Made by a program: the position numbers and the translations under genes
The notes under the pieces: generated by a model
What the model was told of the DNA's origin: nothing
What the model saw: only the letters and a program-made list of their open reading frames with translations
Databases searched by the model: none
Part shown: piece by piece, positions 58,271 through 64,000 of the stretch
Layout of the letters: each line of letters begins with the position of its first letter
Numbering within the stretch: the first letter of the stretch is position 1
Source: Oehlia diaphana
Taxonomy: Eukaryota; Glomeromycota; Glomeromycetes; Glomerales; Glomeraceae
Length of the DNA: 64,000 nucleotides
Reading direction: 5' to 3'
Assembly (NCBI GenBank): GCA_003833135.1
Contig: QZLH01000099.1
Location: 23,284-87,283, forward strand

Positions 58271-58659
58271 TTCAGATTTATATATACTTATGATACAGAT
58301 AAAGAATTATTTTTTTTTATCTTTCATATGATAAATTTTATTCAACATCGAGATAGGAAGAAGATCCTCATATATTAAAAAGAATGAATTCGACTTCACC
58401 TTTGAAATAACAAACCGGAAGTATCAGCAAACGATCAAATCTCAACGGAACCCGTATTAGAAATTCCTATCAAACATGGAAAGAAAAATACTTGGTTGAT
58501 TTTTTTTTTCAGCAAAAACAACCGTTGACTTCGTAGAAAGATCGGTGGATGGCTTAGTAGAAAAAAGCTTCCATATCGTGTTCCAATACAATATATGGAA
58601 ATCTGGTCGATACAAATCAATGTGTTATTTCATTTTTATTCGTTTCAAAAATGTCATAA

Positions 58660-58900
58660 AGCAAATTTACAATTAGATAATCCCATATTGTAAACTTAAT
58701 AAGTTTGCTGAATCATTAAAAGATTTGGAAGATGTGTTGAATAGTACAACAGCAAATGATGATGATAAATTATTTACAACAGCCGAAAAGGGAGAGTTAT
58801 ATTGAAGACAAAATATGTTTTATGAAGCATTAATTGATTTGGAATATGTATTGGCACAAAACCCACTACTATTAATTTATATTCTCAAAATCTAACACAA
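58660..58900 (+). pseudogene. TPR-like repeat fragment
   Basis: NKFAESLKDLEDVLNS and, after a stop, FYEALIDLEYVLAQNPLLL repeat the pattern A/S-L-x-D-L-E-x-V-L. That is the form of tetratricopeptide repeats found in kinase-associated TPR proteins of this fungal group. Two degenerate repeats with a TGA between; clearly not a full gene. Confidence 0.45.
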
Positions 58901-60540
58901 TAGTTTTATTATGGATACCAAAAGTTTGCCCTGAATATAAACTAGGTGAGAATACTAATAAAGGGTAATAATAATTACATTTTATTTATTTATTTATTTT
59001 AATATCTAATAAAAATATATGTATTTTTCTTAGTATTTTTAAGAGATGTAAGAAATTTACAGATTTCTATTTTGAAAATATAGAATCGCAGTTTGATACT
59101 ATTGAAAAAAATTTTACAACTTCAGATCATAAAATGTATCCGTAAAAGAAGGCAAGAAAATTTAAAATATATTAATCGTTCTTTTTAATCATAATTAATT
59201 AGATTTATATATTTCGAAAATTACAGGAAACTTTTTTATTATAAGGCATTCAAATTTACCATTGTACAATATTGTGTTACAGAAAAATCATTTTTATTGA
59301 AAATTTATGAAAACGTGTGAAAGAGAACGTTTTGGATCTAAGAAGATCAAGGTTAGAGAATTTTTTTTTTCAAAATTATTGCATTATATTTTTGATATGA
59401 CTAGATTAAAATACAATAACTTTTAAATTTTAACTAAAAAATTCTTCTACCTTGACTTTTCTAGATCAGACCCCTTATTAAAAGTCAAAAGGAGAAATTC
59501 ACTCTCCGAATAAACAAAATGAGAAATTGAACAAAAATTTAATAATTTTAGACAAAATTTTTTGAGCCAATTAGGATAGAATTCCTTCTTTCAAACGAGT
59601 GTACAATGGTTTATTATGAGTATGAATGATGAGAAATTTTAATGAATATACTACTATGATCAATAAAATTTAAATCCTTTTTTGTAAGATAATTCTCCAT
59701 TGACATTTTCAATATTAATATATAAATAATATGAGGTAAATTTTGAGAATAGAATAAATTAATTAAGGATTAAAATAAACCCAAACAAATTTTTTTTTAA
59801 GTAAATACAATAGTAATGGATGAGAAATTTAACCTCATTTCAACGGTCGTTCTTTGATTTTGTCCATACATGTACTTATCGTACTTATCGGAATAATGAA
59901 TAAGGCTTTTATTATCAGAATAAACAATCTCGTTGTGTAGCCCCTCAAATAGCCATATCAAAATTATAATTTTATTGGCTCATTTAATTGAATGATCAAT
60001 ATAAATAGTTCGATTCCTTTTTCGTTTGTTTTCATCGATTCATCTCTTAAATATTCAAATTCAAATTCAAAAAAAAAAAATTACTAATTTTATTTATGAA
60101 TAATAATGGTTTTTGTTATAATTGGAACATTATTTGGTCAGTTTTTCTTCCATTTTTACACATTTTTCCCAATTATTTTTGACAAATTTTATTTCAAATT
60201 CATATTCTTCTTAAAATATACACAAATGTATTTGTGAAATCTTTCATATTTATATTTTAAGCAATTAATAATTATGAAAATTTTTTTTCATATTTATATT
60301 TTAAATTGAACCTTTGAACTTTTTGCAGAATTAAGCACTAGAGTTGCTTACTCATAGTGGAAGAGTTTACCATAATAAAAATTAACTGCACTCTATACTA
60401 AAGATCTATAAAGAAAAATCGCGATCCAAGGATTATTGATTTTATATTCATTATAACACTCTTTATACCTTTTTGTTGGAAAATACCTTTTCTAAACAAA
60501 GTTATAAAATTGATTTTATAAGTAAATACAATACAATACC
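58901..60540. other. AT-rich region without gene
   Basis: No supported ORF, RNA or repeat apart from short (ttta)n runs near 58980 and poly-A/T tracts. Confidence 0.4.
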
Positions 60541-60559
60541 TTTTCCTATTAACAAAAAA

Positions 60560-61152
60560 AGTAAGTTTGATTGCGTTCAAATTTCCTCAGAAGAGGATAA
60601 TGATGAAAGTAATCATGACGATAGAGCTATTGCAAAGGAAAAGTTGGTGTAATCCCTCTAAACTTCTTATCATGAATTAAGTGTCCAATTTTGGTTGCAA
60701 ACAAGTAATTGATCAATCTTAATTATGATACTTTGTATATATTGCTGATTCAATAGATTTATATTTATACTTTTTTCTTTTTATTTAGATAGGTTTCGAA
60801 GAGCCTATCTCTGACAATGAGTGGATAGACGTACATATCGATATAGGGAATGCCACCAGCAGCATGAATTATTCATATTGATACTACATTAAAGGCTAAG
60901 AGTTAGGGTTAGGGTTGGGTTGGTTAGATTAAAAAGTGCCAATTCTAATTGAAACAGAAAATCAAAATCAAGATATTATACTACAACCACATGAAGGAAA
61001 TACATCCATCTTATGCAGTATGCACTACTTCATTATGTTCTTAAGTTTCCTAGAGGTGAAGATAGATGGCATCCTTATATTTTTATACATAATAATTTAA
61101 ATCGTAAAAATATATATGATGAGGAAATATCTGATAGTAGTGATGAAGATTA
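60560..61152 (+). pseudogene. Decayed acidic-protein gene
   Basis: Fragments SSEEDNDESNHDDRAIAKEK (about 60588-60647), EEPISDNEWIDVHIDIGNAT (about 60800-60858), VPILIETENQNQDIILQPHE (about 60934-60995) and, after a frameshift, KFPRGEDRWHPYIFIHNNLN (about 61047-61105), ending DEEISDSSDED-stop at 61150-61152. The pieces look like exons of one acidic protein with at least one frameshift. A TTAGGG-like tract lies between them. Family unknown. Confidence 0.4.
60902..60922 (+). repeat. Short telomere-like tract
   Basis: Two exact TTAGGG units followed by degenerate TTGGGT/TGG units within 21 bp. TTAGGG is the common fungal telomere repeat. At this length chance or a healed break are both possible. 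Confidence 0.5.
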
Positions 61153-61536
61153 ATAAAATTTACAAAAAGCTTCAAAATAGTAGATTTCAATGAATTTATA
61201 ATTCGCAATCTATATTGTCAGAATAAAGAGGTTACATTTGTATGAATTATGAACAGAATGAATAGGTACAGATCTCGCTTGAAGGGTGCAATTAAAATTA
61301 GTAAATGCAGTTTTAATTATTTTTATTATTTTTGTAATTAATAACTTTGTAATTAACTAGAAACCTTGGACTTAATACCTTAGTTAAAATAAAAAGTTAA
61401 TTTACAAAATTAATCACAGTAAATTTATAGTGCAAAATTTAATAAAATAATTTAACTTAATAAAAAAAAAAAATGATTAAAATAAAAAAAAAAAGTGAAA
61501 TTTTAAATTTAATATTAAGTAGATCAGGCAAGTAAA

Positions 61537-61719
61537 ATGCGTAAAATTAGTTTTGATGAAACTCCAGATCGAAGTGAAATGGTCTTGCCTATTAAGAAGA
61601 GAAGAGAACAATTAGAAACCGATGAACAATGTGAAGCTTCAATTAAAGATTGTGAAAGAAAATAACAAAAAAAGAGACACTTGGCAGAGTCTATTAATGA
61701 ACAGCAAGATGAAATTGAA
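61537..61719 (+). pseudogene. Short charged coding relic
   Basis: ATG at 61537 opens a 42-codon frame (MRKISFDETPDRSEMVLPIK, then KRREQLETDEQ) ending in TAA at 61663-61665. The same frame continues in coding-like sequence (KKRHLAESINEQQDEIE) to a second stop at about 61719. It is Lys/Glu-rich and possibly coiled coil. The likely status is a fragment of a larger gene broken by a nonsense mutation. Confidence 0.35.
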
Positions 61720-61734
61720 TAAGTGTTCAATGAA

Positions 61735-64000
61735 TCTAATGTTTCTACGAAATTTTGTGTTGAAATGAAATAAACTCGAACATAATTTCCATCGATTAAG
61801 AATATGTTGTTAATATTAGAGATAAAATTAATTTAAAAAAGTTCTCTTTAGCAAAAAAAATATGAATCCGAATGATGTTGAAGGGACTCAGTATCGATAT
61901 CGCTTAAGTAGCTCGGAAGTAGTTTATTAAAATTGATTGGTTTATTATAATATTAGTAAATCTCGTTATAATAACCTTATAGTCAAGTTTAATTAATGAG
62001 GCTAAGCAATTCAACTTGTCTATAATGAGAAATCAATATTTTTTAGTTGTTAGAAACCGGATTCCGGTTTAAACCGTATATTTTTCATCCGGATTACGGG
62101 TTCGAAACCGGTTCGGTTCTAAAGTAGTTCGAAGCAAATTGCACATTTTGAAGATCATTTTTTCTTTATTGACAATTAATTAAATTTATCAACAATTTTT
62201 TAGGTAAAGTTACTTATTGTGAACATATAAATGTTCATCATTACTCTTGTGCAACGTCAAATTTATAGAAGACCATCACGACGCTTCAGACCTATAACGG
62301 ATTCCGCCTCCTAGTTGTGTGAACTTGAATGGTTATTAAAAAATTATTCATATCGATTTTCCATATAAAAAGATAGTATGAATAGTATAAAGCAAAAATC
62401 ATCCAATTCTTTGATCCGAGTTGACGGTCAAATTTTCTTCTTCCAATTGTTGAAAATTGAGAGTTGATTTACTGTATTAACAAGTGTTTCAGCAGTTAGC
62501 CAATTATCTATTCGTGACGTGGCTTCCCAACCATATCATAGTTTTATTAGCTGTAAAGAAGCAAATTAAAAGTTAAGCTAATAGTTATCACAAATTAAAA
62601 GGATACGGTTAATATTCTTTTGGAAAGGAAGTATTATGGCTAAGTATTACGGTAATACATTTTTTAAAACTAGTTAAAATTCTTGTACAAGTTGATCATG
62701 TGAATTTCATCTGTTATGCCCGCCCAACGAATACGGGAATAAACTTGGATTCGATACCAACAAAGTTGGGTTTATACAGAATTTACAATCTGGATTTACA
62801 CCACATCAACTTAACTAATCAGACGATCCAAAATTTAAAGGTTCATTTATAATTTAAATTGCAGATTGGTCACTCCCAGGTTAAGGGTGAACCCGTCGCA
62901 AAAAAAGAAAAATAACCGGTACCTACGAGGCTACGACGATTATTTGTGAAAGTATATGTAACGAATTTTTGATTACCGTTACATTCTCTGATCGTATATT
63001 AAAATTTCTAAATCTTTTTAATTGGTAATGCTGGAATAACTAAAAAAGTTATGTGCATAATTTCATAATAAATCACATGATTCTTATAATATGTTCAGTT
63101 AAACAAATATTTTCAATTGGTTTGATAAAAATTACAATTAAAATGTTTTTGTCAATAATACAGCTATAAATTAATAAATTAATTTGTCCCCAAATGTTGT
63201 GGAGATAAAATTAATATTTTCCATCAAAGATTACTTGAGATTTATAGGTGGTCATTTAAAATAAATAAAATGACATATCCTTTCCATGATTTTACCATTA
63301 GAATTTTTTTTTTTTATAAAAAAATTCCATAAAATTTATTCTATAAATGGAGGAAATTTTTTAATATTTCGCGCGGCGCAGTAACATAAAAAAAAAAAAT
63401 AATTTTAGGCGGGAAAAAAGTTATCCCCATCAAACAAAAAAAAAAAAATTTTTTTAGATTAACTGTTAAACAAAACGAAAATGTTCTAGAATTATTTTAT
63501 TTCTAATAAAAAACACATGGTTCAATTGTTTAAGAGTTTTCGCGAGTAACCTCAAATGGTCTGTGCATGCTTATCGATTTTAAGGCGTTCTTTTGAGCTT
63601 TTCATATGGAGACTTTTCTTGATTCGGTCTGTAATTTTTCGCCATGAGTATTTATTTATATTTTTATAATTGTCTAACTTTCAAACTTTGTTTATATTAT
63701 TAATAGATAACTTATTTTCTTTTTCGAAATAATAATCGTTTAATTCATTGTTTCGAGTTTTTACGCCACAAATCTTTTTTTTTTTTTTTTTTACTCTCAG
63801 GGTGGGCAATCGGCTTTTAGGGCCCGTGCGATTAAAATCTTTCCAATTCTAATTCGTTAATTCTCACACTAACCTTTTCAATAAACAATACTCATCCGGT
63901 TTTTTTTTGTAAAATTAAAATTCCATTTTCGTAACAATTAAAAAAAAAAAAAAATATTTCACGTTTAAAAAAAAAAAAAAAAAAAAAAATTGAATTTGCA
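61735..64000. other. AT-rich end of window, no gene seen
   Basis: No supported ORF. Features noted: a 'ccggattccggtttaaacc ... gaaaccggttcggtt' cluster at 62052-62118, a GC-richer patch at 62870-62945, and long poly-A/T tracts from 63300 to the end. Confidence 0.4.

Overview
The window is eukaryotic, very AT-rich, gene-poor and crowded with DNA transposons. Genes have short GT-AG introns (often GTAATT or GTAAGT donors), and the gene set is fungal: a Gcn4-like bZIP factor, a secreted CAP/PR-1 protein, a NAT9-type acetyltransferase, an ASCH protein and a secreted Asn/Asp-repeat protein. Together with many BED-finger hAT elements, a Helitron relic and an astacin-type protease gene, this best fits an early-diverging fungus, probably an arbuscular mycorrhizal fungus of the Rhizophagus type. 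The assignment is an inference from gene style, not from a database match.

Layout. 1-18.7 kb: three diverged copies (A about 1-3880, C about 6700-9110, B about 13500-18690) of a several-kilobase non-coding repeat. Between them lie a three-exon astacin metalloprotease gene (minus strand), a decayed hAT transposase, a small arginine-rich ORF and a membrane-protein gene fragment. A 438-bp MITE with an 8-bp target duplication sits in copy A and is absent from copy B. 18.7-30.4 kb: a CACTA-like non-autonomous element with subterminal repeats, a tandem duplication, a hAT transposon split by a second hAT (with a 450-N gap flanked by identical 115-bp sequences), a Helitron relic, a hAT end joined to a Tc1-like HTH ORF, and a 737-bp GATC-rich element. 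30.4-38.2 kb: a structurally complete hAT (TIRs, perfect 8-bp duplication, intact two-exon transposase) and a second full-length but broken hAT. 38.5-41.6 kb: a decayed gene carrying a hAT-type MITE, a TA-flanked inverted-repeat element with another nested inside it, and a gene 3' exon.

42.5-56.2 kb is the gene-rich part: a small HTH protein, the divergent ASCH / NAT9 pair sharing a 150-bp promoter, a three-exon nuclear-looking protein with a possible OB fold, two secreted proteins (Asn/Asp-repeat protein, CAP protein) and a Gcn4-like bZIP gene whose 5' leader holds three upstream ORFs. 56.2-64 kb holds only coding-like fragments with stops and frameshifts and a short telomere-like (TTAGGG) tract.

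No operon-like or pathway cluster is visible. The functional threads are secretion (two signal-peptide proteins), amino-acid-starvation-type regulation (bZIP with uORFs) and heavy transposon turnover. Exon structures were read by eye from splice signals and reading frame, and no homology search was run.
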